64,000 nt of DNA from the NCBI RefSeq assembly GCF_017875765.1, contig NZ_JAGGNA010000001.1, forward strand, positions 2,507,001 to 2,571,000, read 5' to 3'. Source of the stretch: Flavobacterium sp. CG_23.5. GTDB taxonomy: Bacteria; Bacteroidota; Bacteroidia; Flavobacteriales; Flavobacteriaceae. Shown here one piece after another: positions 16,947-26,760 of the stretch. A model generated the notes under the pieces. That model was not told the origin of the DNA. It ran no database searches and worked only from the letters and a program-made list of their open reading frames with translations. The position numbers were made by a program, and so were the translations under genes. Within the stretch, counting starts at the first letter, position 1. Each line of letters opens with the position of its first letter.

Positions 16947-17339
16947 TTATTGAAATCTGCGTTTATCCAAAAGATCTCTGTTTTCTATAGGATTATCTCT
17001 GTTCGCTAAGGCATTGTCAATTTTTTCAATGTAATCTAAAGAGTCATCAATAAAGAAAACCAAATTAGGCACTTTTCTCAATTGCAAACGTACTCTTTGT
17101 GATAAATCATGTTTTATCGTTTTAGAATTCGACTTAACCGCCTCTAAAATCTCTTTTGCTTTATCCTGAGGAAAAACACTTAAATGCACCGTAGCCACAG
17201 ATAAATCTGAAGTTACAACAACCTTGGATACCGAAATTATCAAATTACTAACTCCGTTTTTTCTCACTTCACCTTGCAGAATATCAACCAAATCTTTTTG
17301 GATCACCCCACCTATTTTTTTCTGTCTATTTGTTTCCAT
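16947..17339 (-). CDS. rbfA: 30S ribosome-binding factor A
   Basis: This 130-residue KH-like protein is needed for late 30S subunit and 16S rRNA 5'-end maturation. It starts with METNRQKKIGGVIQKDLVDI. Family landmarks follow: VTSDLSVATVHLSVF and LSQRVRLQLRKVPNLVFFID, then DDSLDYIEKIDNAL. The size is typical. It is the first gene of a likely two-gene operon with the FtsX-type permease. Its upstream spacer (17340-17570) carries a dispersed palindromic repeat and a stutter repeat. Confidence 0.95.
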   Translation of the reverse strand: METNRQKKIGGVIQKDLVDILQGEVRKNGVSNLIISVSKVVVTSDLSVATVHLSVFPQDKAKEILEAVKSNSKTIKHDLSQRVRLQLRKVPNLVFFIDDSLDYIEKIDNALANRDNPIENRDLLDKRRFQ

Positions 17340-17420
17340 GCTGCAAAAATACTACTTTTAAGGTTTATCCCGAAGTTTCGGGACAAATTTTAAAAGTAAC
17401 CTGTTAATAGTTCTGTTTTT

Positions 17421-17500
17421 AGGAGCTATTTCCTGCTGTTCACTATATCTTTCCTGCCGAAAACCGGCAAGAAAGGATGTCGTTTCCATCAGGGCTAGGA
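17421..17500 (+). repeat. dispersed palindromic repeat, family B copy 1
   Basis: The skeleton is AGGAGCTATTTCCTGCTGTT, then CACTATATCTTTCC, a hairpin (TGCCG-AAAAC-CGGCA), AGAAAGGATGTCG and TTTCCATCAGGGCTAGGA. An inverted relative is at 29609-29685. Only the flanking arms are conserved; the hairpin sequence differs between copies. It is non-coding and lies between divergent genes. Confidence 0.75.
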
Positions 17501-17510
17501 GATTTAGGAA

Positions 17511-17568
17511 ATTAGAAAGCTAATCTTAAATCAGAAATCTAAAATCGTTAATCAGAAATCTAAAATCT
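17511..17568 (+). repeat. stutter repeat upstream of the AddA-like gene
   Basis: Two copies of AATCAGAAATCTAAAATC separated by GTT, preceded by a degenerate third (AATCTTAAATCAG), run up to within 3 bp of the start codon at 17571. Comparable short stutters precede sdhB and accC. Confidence 0.75.
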
Positions 17569-17570
17569 AG

Positions 17571-20500
17571 ATGCAAAGACCTTCCTTCTCCATATACGAC
17601 GCATCAGCCGGTTCCGGAAAAACCTATGCATTAGTCAAAGAATATTTAAAAATTATTCTTGTTGCCAAGAAAAATGATGCCTATCGCAACATTCTCGCCA
17701 TTACGTTTACCAACAAAGCGGTGCACGAAATGAAAAGCCGCATCGTAGGCAGTCTTTCTGAATTTGCCAAAGACGAGCCAAGCCCAAAATCACAGGCTTT
17801 AATGCAGGATTTGGTGGAGGGTAAAAGAAAAATAGACAATCCTGAGGAATGGAGCGAAGAGCCAATTGGGCTTTCTCTTATTGAAGTTAAAACCAAATCG
17901 CAACAAATCATCAAGCACATTATTCATAATTATGCCGCGTTTGATATTTCTACGATTGATAAATTCACGCATAAAGTCATTCGGGCGTTTGCTCATGATT
18001 TAGGTTTGCCCATGACTTTTGAAGTCACTTTAGATACCGAAAATTTGTTGGTTGAAGCCGTTGATGCCATTATAGCGCAAGCCGGAGAAGATGAAACATT
18101 GACAAAGTTGTTGATCGATTTTACGATGGAAAAAACCGATGATGACAAATCTTGGGATATTTCACGAGAGATTCTCGATACCGGTCGTTTGGTTCTCAAT
18201 GAAAATAATAGAAACGAAATCACGCATTTTCAAGATAAATCCATAGCCGATTTTGTTGCAATAAAAGCAAAATTGGCTGAGGCTTGCAAAGTTTTGGAAA
18301 AAGAAAGTGTTGTTTTTGCGGAAGAAGCATTGGCGTTAATAGAAAAAAATGGAATTGATATTAAATCATTTTCGGCAGGACATTTCCCAAAACATTTGGT
18401 AAGCATTCAAGAAGGAAAATTCAATCCAAAAAACAAAACCTACCACGAATTTGATGATATAAAAATCAATAAAACCGCCAAAGATAGAGCAATTATTGAA
18501 AACATAATCCCGGAATTATTACAGATTTTGGACCGGATTTATAAAACTTTCGAAAAGCGAGATTTTTACAAAGCTTTCCTGAAAAACATTACGCCTTTGT
18601 CATTGTTGAATACGGTTAGTAATGAATTGGCAAAAATCCAAAGCGAGCAAAACGTACTTTCCATTTCCGAATTTAATGCAATAATTCACAGGGAAATTCA
18701 AAATCAACCTGCTCCTTTTATATATGAAAGATTAGGGGAACGTTACCGTCATTTTTTTATTGACGAATTTCAGGACACATCCGAAATGCAATGGCAAAAC
18801 CTGATTCCGCTTATAGATAACGCCACATCTAGCGAAATTGATGGCGAAAAAGGAACTTTGATGATTGTGGGCGATCCAAAACAGTCCATTTATAGATGGC
18901 GTGGCGGGAAAGCAGAACAATTTATCGATTTGAGTAAAGATCAAAATCCGTTTAATAATCCGGAGAAAGTTCTGGAACATTTAGATAAAAACTATCGTTC
19001 GTATTCGCAGGTAATTGAATTCAACAATGACTTTTTTCAATTATTATCGAATGAATTCGAACATTTAGATTATAAAGATTTATATGCCAATCACAGCCAC
19101 CAAAAGACAAACGATAAAACGGGCGGTTATGTGAATATTTCTTTCATCCCAAAAGTGGAGAAAATAGATGATAATCCCGAAGCTTCGGGAGAGGAAGAAG
19201 CCTTGGATAAAACGGAATTGTATGTTTTGGCGACATTAAATACGATTCAAAAAGTAATTCGGGAAGGTTTTGAATACAAAGACATCGTGATTTTGACCAG
19301 AAAACGAAGCCAGGGAATTGCGATTGCCAATTATTTGACAGAACAAAAAATTCCGCTTTTGTCATCAGAAACTTTGATGATACAAAACGCGACTGAAGTT
19401 CGACTGATTATTCATTTGCTGAAGTATTTAAAGAATAATTCGGATTTAGAGGCGAAAGCTAACTTTCTTCAATATTTGGCTCAAAACAGTCAGGATCAAT
19501 TACCGGTTCATGATTTCATTGCTAAAGGAATGGAACAGAAGCAGGAAGCCGATTTCGAAAAATGGTTAATGAGTTTCAATGTCGAACTCTCATTTCAAAA
19601 CATCAGGAAAAAATCATTGTATGAGGCTGTCGAGGTTATTATTTCAAAATTTCTAAATCCAAAAATAAGTAATGCCTACGTCCAATATTTCCTAGACATT
19701 GTTCTCGAACGAGACATTCGGAACCAAGCTGGAATTTCAGACTTCTTGAATTTTTGGGATAAAAATGCCGACAAATTCAGTATTCCTTCACCGGAAGGTA
19801 ATAATGCAGTTCGGATTATGACGATTCACAAATCGAAAGGTTTGGAATTTCCGGTGGTTATTTTTCCTTTTGCAGAAGAAGATTATTCAAGAAAGCCAAA
19901 AGATAAGTTGTGGCTCAACGCCGAAGAACAGGATTTTGGTCTGCCCAAAGTTTTAATTGATAATAGCAGTGCCGTTGAAGGTTTTGGCGAGGAAGCATCG
20001 TTAGTTTACAATCAAAAAAAACAAGAGGAATTATTAGATAACATCAATGTTTTATACGTGGCTTTAACTCGTGCCGAAGAACAATTGTATGTAATTTCCA
20101 ATATGAATTTGTCCCGAAAAGGAGAAATTCCTAAAAATAATATGTGTGTCTTTTTTATTAATTATTTGATAAATAAAGGACAATTTGACGAAAGTAAATT
20201 GGAATACGAAATTGGGAAATCCACAAAATTATCTATTGAAAAGAAGCATGTCGATACTTCCAAGACAATTCCTTTGGTTCTGGAAATTCTCAATCCAAAG
20301 AATATAAAAATTGCGCAGCGAGAAGCTTTAATGTGGGGAACGTATCAACAGGAAGCTATAGAATATGGGAATGTAGTTCACGAAATTTTGTCTTTTGTGA
20401 AAACGAAAAACGATGTGGATTTGGCCATTACAAAATCCATTGAAAGTGGATTGATCACTTTTAGTCAAAAAGAAACTGTTTATAAAAGCATTCAGGAAAT

Positions 20501-20780
20501 TGTTAATCATAGTGAACTTTCAACTTATTTTTCTGAGGAAAATGAGGTTTTAAACGAACAAACCATAATCCAAAAGCAAGGGAAGACTATCAAGCCGGAT
20601 AGAATGGTTTTGACTAAAGATAAAGAAGTGTTTTTATTGGATTATAAAACGGGAACGCACAATTCAAAATACCAATTACAACTCGAGAACTATCAAAGTG
20701 CAATTGAATTAATGGGATATAAAGTGGTAAAAAAAGCACTTGTGTATATAGGTTCAGCAATCGATGTAGTACATTTGTAA
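17571..20780 (+). CDS. AddA/RecB-like helicase-nuclease (UvrD family)
   Basis: This 1069-residue SF1A helicase carries a C-terminal nuclease. Helicase motifs appear in order: ASAGSGKTYALVKEY (Walker A, residues about 10-18), AITFTNKAVHEMKSR (Ia), FFIDEFQDTSEMQW (II), GDPKQSIYRWRGGKAEQF (III), RIMTIHKSKGLEFPVV (V) and LYVALTRAEEQLYV (VI). A PD-(D/E)XK nuclease ends the protein, with GNVVHEIL and LLDYKTG at about 1022-1028. It should process double-strand breaks for recombination, with the nuclease at 23677-26454 as the natural partner. The two are separated by kbl and ompA. The start ATG directly follows the stutter repeat. Confidence 0.9.
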   Translation: MQRPSFSIYDASAGSGKTYALVKEYLKIILVAKKNDAYRNILAITFTNKAVHEMKSRIVGSLSEFAKDEPSPKSQALMQDLVEGKRKIDNPEEWSEEPIGLSLIEVKTKSQQIIKHIIHNYAAFDISTIDKFTHKVIRAFAHDLGLPMTFEVTLDTENLLVEAVDAIIAQAGEDETLTKLLIDFTMEKTDDDKSWDISREILDTGRLVLNENNRNEITHFQDKSIADFVAIKAKLAEACKVLEKESVVFAEEALALIEKNGIDIKSFSAGHFPKHLVSIQEGKFNPKNKTYHEFDDIKINKTAKDRAIIENIIPELLQILDRIYKTFEKRDFYKAFLKNITPLSLLNTVSNELAKIQSEQNVLSISEFNAIIHREIQNQPAPFIYERLGERYRHFFIDEFQDTSEMQWQNLIPLIDNATSSEIDGEKGTLMIVGDPKQSIYRWRGGKAEQFIDLSKDQNPFNNPEKVLEHLDKNYRSYSQVIEFNNDFFQLLSNEFEHLDYKDLYANHSHQKTNDKTGGYVNISFIPKVEKIDDNPEASGEEEALDKTELYVLATLNTIQKVIREGFEYKDIVILTRKRSQGIAIANYLTEQKIPLLSSETLMIQNATEVRLIIHLLKYLKNNSDLEAKANFLQYLAQNSQDQLPVHDFIAKGMEQKQEADFEKWLMSFNVELSFQNIRKKSLYEAVEVIISKFLNPKISNAYVQYFLDIVLERDIRNQAGISDFLNFWDKNADKFSIPSPEGNNAVRIMTIHKSKGLEFPVVIFPFAEEDYSRKPKDKLWLNAEEQDFGLPKVLIDNSSAVEGFGEEASLVYNQKKQEELLDNINVLYVALTRAEEQLYVISNMNLSRKGEIPKNNMCVFFINYLINKGQFDESKLEYEIGKSTKLSIEKKHVDTSKTIPLVLEILNPKNIKIAQREALMWGTYQQEAIEYGNVVHEILSFVKTKNDVDLAITKSIESGLITFSQKETVYKSIQEIVNHSELSTYFSEENEVLNEQTIIQKQGKTIKPDRMVLTKDKEVFLLDYKTGTHNSKYQLQLENYQSAIELMGYKVVKKALVYIGSAIDVVHL

Positions 20781-20851
20781 CCGAAAAATATAAACTTTGA
20801 ACTTTCATGTCTTTAGGGCAAGAACTTTAAAACTTAAACATTAATAAAATC

Positions 20852-22045
20852 ATGTACGGAAAAATACAACAACACCTGCAATCAGAACTTCAAAGTATTG
20901 TAGATAATGGAATTTTCAAATCAGAAAGAATTATCACTTCACCACAAGGAGCCGAAATTACGATTTCTACAGGTGAGACCGTTTTAAATTTTTGTGCTAA
21001 CAATTATCTTGGACTGTCTTCGCATCCAGAGGTGGTTCAGGCTGCAAAAGATGCGTTGGATACACATGGTTTCGGAATGTCATCCGTGCGTTTTATTTGT
21101 GGAACTCAGGATATTCACAAGACATTAGAAAAAAAGATATCTGAATTTTACGGAACCGAAGATACTATTCTCTATGCAGCAGCTTTTGATGCTAATGGTG
21201 GTGTTTTCGAACCGTTATTAGGAGAACAAGATTGTATTATTTCGGATAGTTTGAATCATGCTTCTATTATTGACGGCGTTCGTTTGTGTAAAGCAGCGCG
21301 TTATCGCTATGAAAATAGCAATATGGAAGATTTAGAGAAACAATTAATGAAAGCTACTGAGGCTGGAACTCGTTTCAAATTAATTGTGACAGATGGAGTT
21401 TTTTCTATGGATGGCGTAGTGGCGCCGCTGGACAAAATTTGTGATTTAGCTGATAAATATGACGCTATGGTAATGGTTGACGAATGTCATGCAGCTGGAT
21501 TTATAGGTGCAACCGGAAAAGGAACACTAGAAGCCAAGGGTGTGATGGGGCGTGTAGATATTGTTACCGGGACATTAGGGAAAGCTTTAGGCGGAGCAAT
21601 GGGTGGTTACACGACTGCTAAAAAAGAAATTATTGAAATATTACGTCAAAGATCAAGACCTTATTTATTTTCGAATTCTCTGGCTCCTGCTATTGTAGGT
21701 GCATCAATAAAAGTTTTTGAAATATTAGAGAGAGATACTGTTTTGCGTGATAAATTAGAATGGAATACTAATTATTTCAAAGCAGGAATAAAGAAAGCAG
21801 GTTTTGATATCATTGATGGCGATTCAGCAATCGTGCCAGTAATGTTATATGATGCCAAATTATCGCAAACCATGGCAAATGAGTTGTTGAAAAAAGGGAT
21901 TTATGTAATTGGCTTCTTTTTTCCTGTAGTTCCAAAGGATAAAGCGAGAATTAGAGTTCAATTATCAGCGGCTCACACAACTGCTCATTTAGACAAGGCA
22001 ATTAATGCATTTATTGAAGTGGGCAAGATGTTAAAAATTGTATAA
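20852..22045 (+). CDS. kbl: glycine C-acetyltransferase (2-amino-3-ketobutyrate CoA ligase)
   Basis: This 397-residue PLP enzyme of the alpha-oxoamine synthase family interconverts 2-amino-3-oxobutyrate plus CoA with glycine plus acetyl-CoA in threonine breakdown. Seen: [14 protein letters not shown] near the N-terminus, [12 protein letters not shown] (PLP pyridine contact) and [16 protein letters not shown] with the PLP-binding Lys. Length and the [15 protein letters not shown] region fit Kbl well. No threonine dehydrogenase gene is adjacent. A serine palmitoyltransferase-like role is possible in Bacteroidota, but the match to Kbl is stronger. Confidence 0.92.
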   Translation: MYGKIQQHLQSELQSIVDNGIFKSERIITSPQGAEITISTGETVLNFCANNYLGLSSHPEVVQAAKDALDTHGFGMSSVRFICGTQDIHKTLEKKISEFYGTEDTILYAAAFDANGGVFEPLLGEQDCIISDSLNHASIIDGVRLCKAARYRYENSNMEDLEKQLMKATEAGTRFKLIVTDGVFSMDGVVAPLDKICDLADKYDAMVMVDECHAAGFIGATGKGTLEAKGVMGRVDIVTGTLGKALGGAMGGYTTAKKEIIEILRQRSRPYLFSNSLAPAIVGASIKVFEILERDTVLRDKLEWNTNYFKAGIKKAGFDIIDGDSAIVPVMLYDAKLSQTMANELLKKGIYVIGFFFPVVPKDKARIRVQLSAAHTTAHLDKAINAFIEVGKMLKIV

Positions 22046-22110
22046 TTTTGAGTTGAAGTTATATAATTTCCACTTTTGCTCCAATTTGTAGGTTTTTTTT
22101 AACATTTCAT

Positions 22111-22141
22111 TTTGTAAATATAAAATTACTCATTACTTTTG
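22111..22141 (+). promoter_or_regulatory. ompA promoter (-33 TTTG, -7 TACTTTTG)
   Basis: TTTG at 22111-22114 and TACTTTTG at 22134-22141 are separated by 19 bp and match the Bacteroidota housekeeping consensus. Transcription should start near 22148, giving a leader of about 30 nt before the start codon at 22179. Confidence 0.75.
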
Positions 22142-22178
22142 TTCGTAATTAACTAAATTTTAATTAAAAAAATCAAGT

Positions 22179-23612
22179 ATGAAACATCTTAACAAACTTT
22201 TACTTGCTGTGATGATGGTGATGGGTTTAACCTCCCACGCACAAGACAGTAACAACCCATGGGCAATCTCTTTTGGAGTGAATGCCATTGACACTAGAAC
22301 AAGTGCTGGTGGAGGACATGGATGGTTAGACCAACATTTTTCTCAGCCATTCGCTGTAAAAGACAATTGGAATATTCTTCCTTCTGTATCTTATCTTAGT
22401 GTATCTAGATACGTAGGACAAGGTTTCTCTTTTGGTCTTTCGGGATCAGTTAACAAAATTACAAAATATGTAAAATTTGCTCCAACTGCTGTTGGTCATG
22501 ATGCTAGAGGAATGGTAGTTTCTAATCCAGGGGACTTGATGTACTACGGTATAGATGGAACTATTAGATATAGTTTTATGGATTTGATAAAATCTAAAGT
22601 AATTGATCCTTCTCTTTCTGTAGGTGGTGGATACAATTTCTTTGGTGATAGTAGCTATGGAACAATTAATCCAGGTGCTGGGTTAACTTTCTGGTTTACT
22701 GAAAACATTGGTTTATCTCTTGCTACTCAATACAAAAAATCTTTTGGAGATAGAGAAGATGCTTCTGGAACTCCAGATGCTCCTTCTTTTTTCCAACATA
22801 CTGCTGGACTTACTTTCAAATTTGGAGGAAAAGACACAGATGGTGATGGAATTTATGACAAAGATGATGCTTGTCCAGAAGTTGCTGGTTTAAAACAATT
22901 CAACGGATGTCCTGATACTGACGGAGATGGTATTCAAGATAGTGCTGATGCTTGTCCAACTGAATTCGGATTAGCTGCATTAAACGGTTGTCCTGATAGA
23001 GACGGAGACGGAATTGCTGACAAAGATGATGATTGTCCAGATGTTGCTGGTTTAGCTGCTTTGAGAGGATGTCCAGATGCTGATGGCGATGGTGTTGCTG
23101 ATAAAGATGACAAATGTCCTACAGTTGCAGGTCCTAAAGAAAACGCAGGTTGTCCTTGGCCAGATACTGATGGAGATGGTGTTTTAGACAAAGATGACAA
23201 ATGTATCGATGTAAAAGGTACAGTTGCTAACCAAGGTTGTCCTGAAGTTTCTGAAGAAGTTATGATGAAATTAAATGAGTATAGTAGAACTATCTTGTTT
23301 GATTCTGGAAAATCTACTTTCAAAAAACAAACTTACCCAGTTTTACAATCAATCGTTTCAATCTTAAAAGAATATCCTTATTCAAGATTCTTAATTGAAG
23401 GTCATACTGATAGCGATGGTTCTAATGAAATGAATCAAACATTATCTGAAAACAGAGCGCATGCAGTTGAAAATTATTTAATTGAAAACGGAATCGCTGC
23501 TGACAGATTAAAACATACAGGTTTTGGTGAAACTAAACCAATTGACACTAATAAAACTGCTAAAGGAAAAGCACGTAATAGAAGAACTGAAATTTCTTTA
23601 ATAAAAGAATAA
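22179..23612 (+). CDS. OmpA family outer-membrane protein with TSP3 repeats
   Basis: This is a 477-residue OmpA-like porin. A signal peptide ends near LTSHA-QDS (residue 21). An N-terminal beta-barrel spans about 22-215. Calcium-binding thrombospondin type 3 repeats of the [15 protein letters not shown] type follow (about 217-350, five Cys-containing units). The C-terminal OmpA peptidoglycan-binding domain (about 360-477) reads [20 protein letters not shown] and ends [10 protein letters not shown]. It should anchor the outer membrane to the cell wall. It has its own promoter and a strong terminator, so it is probably an abundant single-gene transcript. Confidence 0.95.
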   Translation: MKHLNKLLLAVMMVMGLTSHAQDSNNPWAISFGVNAIDTRTSAGGGHGWLDQHFSQPFAVKDNWNILPSVSYLSVSRYVGQGFSFGLSGSVNKITKYVKFAPTAVGHDARGMVVSNPGDLMYYGIDGTIRYSFMDLIKSKVIDPSLSVGGGYNFFGDSSYGTINPGAGLTFWFTENIGLSLATQYKKSFGDREDASGTPDAPSFFQHTAGLTFKFGGKDTDGDGIYDKDDACPEVAGLKQFNGCPDTDGDGIQDSADACPTEFGLAALNGCPDRDGDGIADKDDDCPDVAGLAALRGCPDADGDGVADKDDKCPTVAGPKENAGCPWPDTDGDGVLDKDDKCIDVKGTVANQGCPEVSEEVMMKLNEYSRTILFDSGKSTFKKQTYPVLQSIVSILKEYPYSRFLIEGHTDSDGSNEMNQTLSENRAHAVENYLIENGIAADRLKHTGFGETKPIDTNKTAKGKARNRRTEISLIKE

Positions 23613-23633
23613 TTTTTTCTAAAATATTTCTAG

Positions 23634-23666
23634 AAAACGCCTCGATTTATCGAGGCGTTTTTTTTA
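23634..23666 (+). terminator. Rho-independent terminator of ompA
   Basis: The stem AAAACGCCTCG/CGAGGCGTTTT closes an ATTTAT loop and is followed by a long T-run. It sits between the ompA stop and the start of the AddB-like gene at 23677. Confidence 0.92.
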
Positions 23667-23676
23667 TTTTTATAAA

Positions 23677-26454
23677 ATGACAAATACTTCTTTTTTAGAT
23701 AAAATAGCCGCCGTTTTAATTGATGATTATTCAGATCGTTTATCCAATGTAATAGTTATTCTTCCAAATAAACGTGCCAAAATATTCCTAATCGAAGCGT
23801 TGAAGAATAAAGTTTCAACTAATATCCTTTCGCCCGAAATTATTAGTGTTGAAGATTTTATTCAAGATATTTCTGGTATCCGTTCGATTGACCCAATCGA
23901 ATTATTGTTTGAATTTTATGAAGTGTACCTTTCAATCACTGAAAAATCAAACCAACAAACCTTTGAATTATTTGCCAATTGGGCAAAAACACTTTTGCAG
24001 GATTTTAATGAAATTGATCGCTATTTGTTAGATCCGTCTCATGTTTTGTCTTACTTGAAAGATATTGAAGACATAAAAAAATGGGGAATTGAAGTTGAAA
24101 ACAAAACGCCATTATTGGAAAAATATATCGATTTTTGGAAATTACTACCCAATTATTATCAATCTTTATATACTCATTTATTGAATAAAGGAATCGGATA
24201 TCAAGGCTTGATTTACCGAGAGGCAGTTAATAACTTAAATCATTTTACGAATTCTGTACAAGACAAACAATTTATTTTTGCGGGTTTCAATGCGTTGAAT
24301 GCAGCCGAAGAAAAAATAATCCAGCATCTTATCGCCTCTGACCAAGCCAAGATATATTGGGACGTAGACCAAACCTTTCTAAACGACCCGTATCATGACG
24401 CAGGATTGTTCGTAAGACGTTTTAAGGAAAGTTGGAAACATTACAAATCAAATCCTTTTGAATGGATTGTAAATGATTTTTCGCACGCTAAAAACATTCA
24501 TGTTATAGGTACGCCAAAGTCAATTGGTCAAGCTAAAATCAGCGGAAGCATTATAGAAAATATTATTAATGAATCCCGAAGCCTCGGGACTGATGCGTCA
24601 TTAGATAAAGTAGCGGTTGTTCTGGGCGAGGAAAATTTATTGGTTCCACTTTTATATTCGTTACCATCAAGTGTAGGAGCTTTGAATATCACGATGGGAT
24701 ATTCCAGTAAGAATAATCCAGCTCAGATTTTGATTGCTAAATTGTTCAAGATGCACACGAATGCGTTGTCTAGAAATGCCAAAAGTTATGTTTTGTATTA
24801 CAAAGATGTATTGGATATTTTGACACATCCTTTGGTGGAACCGTATGCCAAAACTAGTACACTTGTCCATGTCATCAATCAAAATAATTACACTTTTATT
24901 ACACATCAGAAATTGATGGAATTGAATGTAATTCCAAGTGAATTATTTCTTTTGTTATTCCAAAAATGGGAAAATGGTTCGATTCCGGTATTAGAAACGA
25001 TTTCTAAATTATTGCAAACTATAAAAAAAAATTTAAGTAACGATAACGAAGAAGAGAAAATTACGAAGGCTTTTGTTTTTGCTATTTTTAAAGTCATCAA
25101 TAAACTGATAAATTATTATTCGAAACATGCGCATATTGATAAAATAGAAACACTATACGCCATTTATAAACAAGTAATTGATTTAGCTGAAGTTTCTTTT
25201 GAAGGAGAGCCTTTGAATGGTTTGCAGATTATGGGAGTTTTAGAAAGCCGTGTACTTGATTTTGAAACTGTCATTGTCACTTCAATGAATGAAGGGAAAT
25301 TTCCTGCTGGAAAATCCCAGAATTCTTTTATTCCCTATGATGTGAAAAGAGAATTGGGACTGCCGACATTCAAAGAAAAAGATGCTATTTATACCTATCA
25401 TTTTTATCATTTGTTACAACGCGCCAAAACCATTTATCTGATTTATAATACCGAAAGTGAAGGGTTGGATGCGGGTGAAAAAAGCCGATTTATAACCCAA
25501 CTCGAAGTCGAAAAGCAAAAAAATCATACGTTAACTCACGAAATTTACAATGCGGTGTTGCCTAATACGGCTTATCAACCGATGGTAATTCCAAAATCGG
25601 AATCGGTGATGGTTCGATTGCAAGAAATTGCCGAAAAGGGGTTTTCGCCATCGGCATTGACGAGTTATATCCGTAATCCGATTCAGTTTTATTTTCAAAA
25701 GATTTTGCGCATCAGCGAAGTCGAAGAAGTCGAGGAAAATATTGCCTTGAATACTCTGGGAACCATTATTCATGAAACATTGAAGGTTTTATACGAACCT
25801 TTCATCGGCAAATTTATTTTTGAAAAAGACATTGAAAATTGTTTCAAACAAATTGATGCCGAGGTGCTGAAACAATTCAAACTCGTTTACAAAGAAGGCG
25901 AAATCAAAAAGGGAAGAAATTTGTTGGCGTTTGAAGTGGCCAAGCGCAATGTTTCGAATTTTCTGAAAGTGGAACGCGAAAGCATTAAAAATGGTGACGC
26001 GATTAAAATTTTAGCTTTGGAACAAACTTTTGAACGCATTTTAAATCATCCTAATTTGCCTTTTCCGGTATTGATTAAAGGAAATGTAGATCGAATTGAA
26101 GAGCGCAACGGAATCATTCGAATTATTGATTATAAAACGGGAAAAGTGGAAAAAGCAAGTGTCACGCTGAAATCTTGGAACGGATTGACGGAAGACATTA
26201 AAAGTGATAAAATCATTCAAGTCTTGGCGTATGCATTTATGTACGAACAGGAAGCGAAAGGGAAGCCCATCGAAGCGGGAATTATCTCTTTTAAGAATCT
26301 AAAATCAGGATTTTTACCTTTTAATTTTAAAGAAGAAAAAGAAATGAATTCAATTATAAACGAGGTAGTTTTATCCAATTATTTGGAACAAATTGTTGTG
26401 TTATTGAGTGAAATTCTGAATGCGACTATTCCTTTTGAGGAAAAAGTAATATAA
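23677..26454 (+). CDS. AddB-like PD-(D/E)XK nuclease
   Basis: This 925-residue protein belongs to the AddB-like group that partners UvrD-type AddA enzymes. Its N-terminus VIVILPNKRAKIFLIEALKN replaces a classical Walker A, so the helicase fold is probably inactive. The helicase-like core keeps IVTSMNEGKFP and SQNSFIPYDVKRELGLP. The C-terminal nuclease shows GTIIHETLKVLYEPF and IKGNVDRIEER, then IIDYKTGKVE (D818). It lacks the four-Cys iron-sulfur cluster of Gram-positive AddB. Start ATG 23677 lies 10 bp after the ompA terminator. The same frame stays open past the TAA into the next small gene. Confidence 0.85.
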   Translation: MTNTSFLDKIAAVLIDDYSDRLSNVIVILPNKRAKIFLIEALKNKVSTNILSPEIISVEDFIQDISGIRSIDPIELLFEFYEVYLSITEKSNQQTFELFANWAKTLLQDFNEIDRYLLDPSHVLSYLKDIEDIKKWGIEVENKTPLLEKYIDFWKLLPNYYQSLYTHLLNKGIGYQGLIYREAVNNLNHFTNSVQDKQFIFAGFNALNAAEEKIIQHLIASDQAKIYWDVDQTFLNDPYHDAGLFVRRFKESWKHYKSNPFEWIVNDFSHAKNIHVIGTPKSIGQAKISGSIIENIINESRSLGTDASLDKVAVVLGEENLLVPLLYSLPSSVGALNITMGYSSKNNPAQILIAKLFKMHTNALSRNAKSYVLYYKDVLDILTHPLVEPYAKTSTLVHVINQNNYTFITHQKLMELNVIPSELFLLLFQKWENGSIPVLETISKLLQTIKKNLSNDNEEEKITKAFVFAIFKVINKLINYYSKHAHIDKIETLYAIYKQVIDLAEVSFEGEPLNGLQIMGVLESRVLDFETVIVTSMNEGKFPAGKSQNSFIPYDVKRELGLPTFKEKDAIYTYHFYHLLQRAKTIYLIYNTESEGLDAGEKSRFITQLEVEKQKNHTLTHEIYNAVLPNTAYQPMVIPKSESVMVRLQEIAEKGFSPSALTSYIRNPIQFYFQKILRISEVEEVEENIALNTLGTIIHETLKVLYEPFIGKFIFEKDIENCFKQIDAEVLKQFKLVYKEGEIKKGRNLLAFEVAKRNVSNFLKVERESIKNGDAIKILALEQTFERILNHPNLPFPVLIKGNVDRIEERNGIIRIIDYKTGKVEKASVTLKSWNGLTEDIKSDKIIQVLAYAFMYEQEAKGKPIEAGIISFKNLKSGFLPFNFKEEKEMNSIINEVVLSNYLEQIVVLLSEILNATIPFEEKVI

Positions 26455-26760
26455 ACAGAATTCCGCATCAGAAAATTAGCCAACATTTTTGAATTTTACA
26501 AAAGCACTTTGACCATTAACGTGTCAATAAGTGCTTTGGCGTGGGTTTTTGGTGGATTTGAAACTTTTAAATATGTGCTTATTATTTTTGGTTTCTTCAT
26601 TAGTCTTTTGATAAAAGAAGTAAATTCCAAGAATGAATACCTGTTTTATTTCAACAATGGAATTTCAAAATTGGATTTATTGTTTTTTAGCTTTCTAATG
26701 AATTTTATTTTTTCGATAATTTTGATTTTAGTCATTAACTTAACAGTTCAATTAGTATGA
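26455..26760 (+). CDS. small membrane protein of an ABC-type pair, start codon uncertain
   Basis: The only conventional start in this frame is TTG at 26509, giving 83 residues with two probable transmembrane helices (FKYVLIIFGFFISLLIK and LFFSFLMNFIFSIILILVI). The frame is open back to the TAA of the preceding gene at 26452-26454 and reads IRKLANIFEFYKSTLTINVS, which looks like genuine protein. An ATC start at 26467 or another non-ATG start is therefore likely. The listed range covers the whole open frame. The end overlaps the next gene by 4 bp (ATGA), so it is probably the membrane partner of that ATPase. Function unknown. Confidence 0.6.
   Translation, partial: TEFRIRKLANIFEFYKSTLTINVSISALAWVFGGFETFKYVLIIFGFFISLLIKEVNSKNEYLFYFNNGISKLDLLFFSFLMNFIFSIILILVINLTVQLV

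Noticed and set aside
22934..23323. Minus-strand Ser/Pro-rich ORF opposite ompA
   Set aside because: It is the antisense shadow of the Asp/Gly-rich TSP3 repeats.
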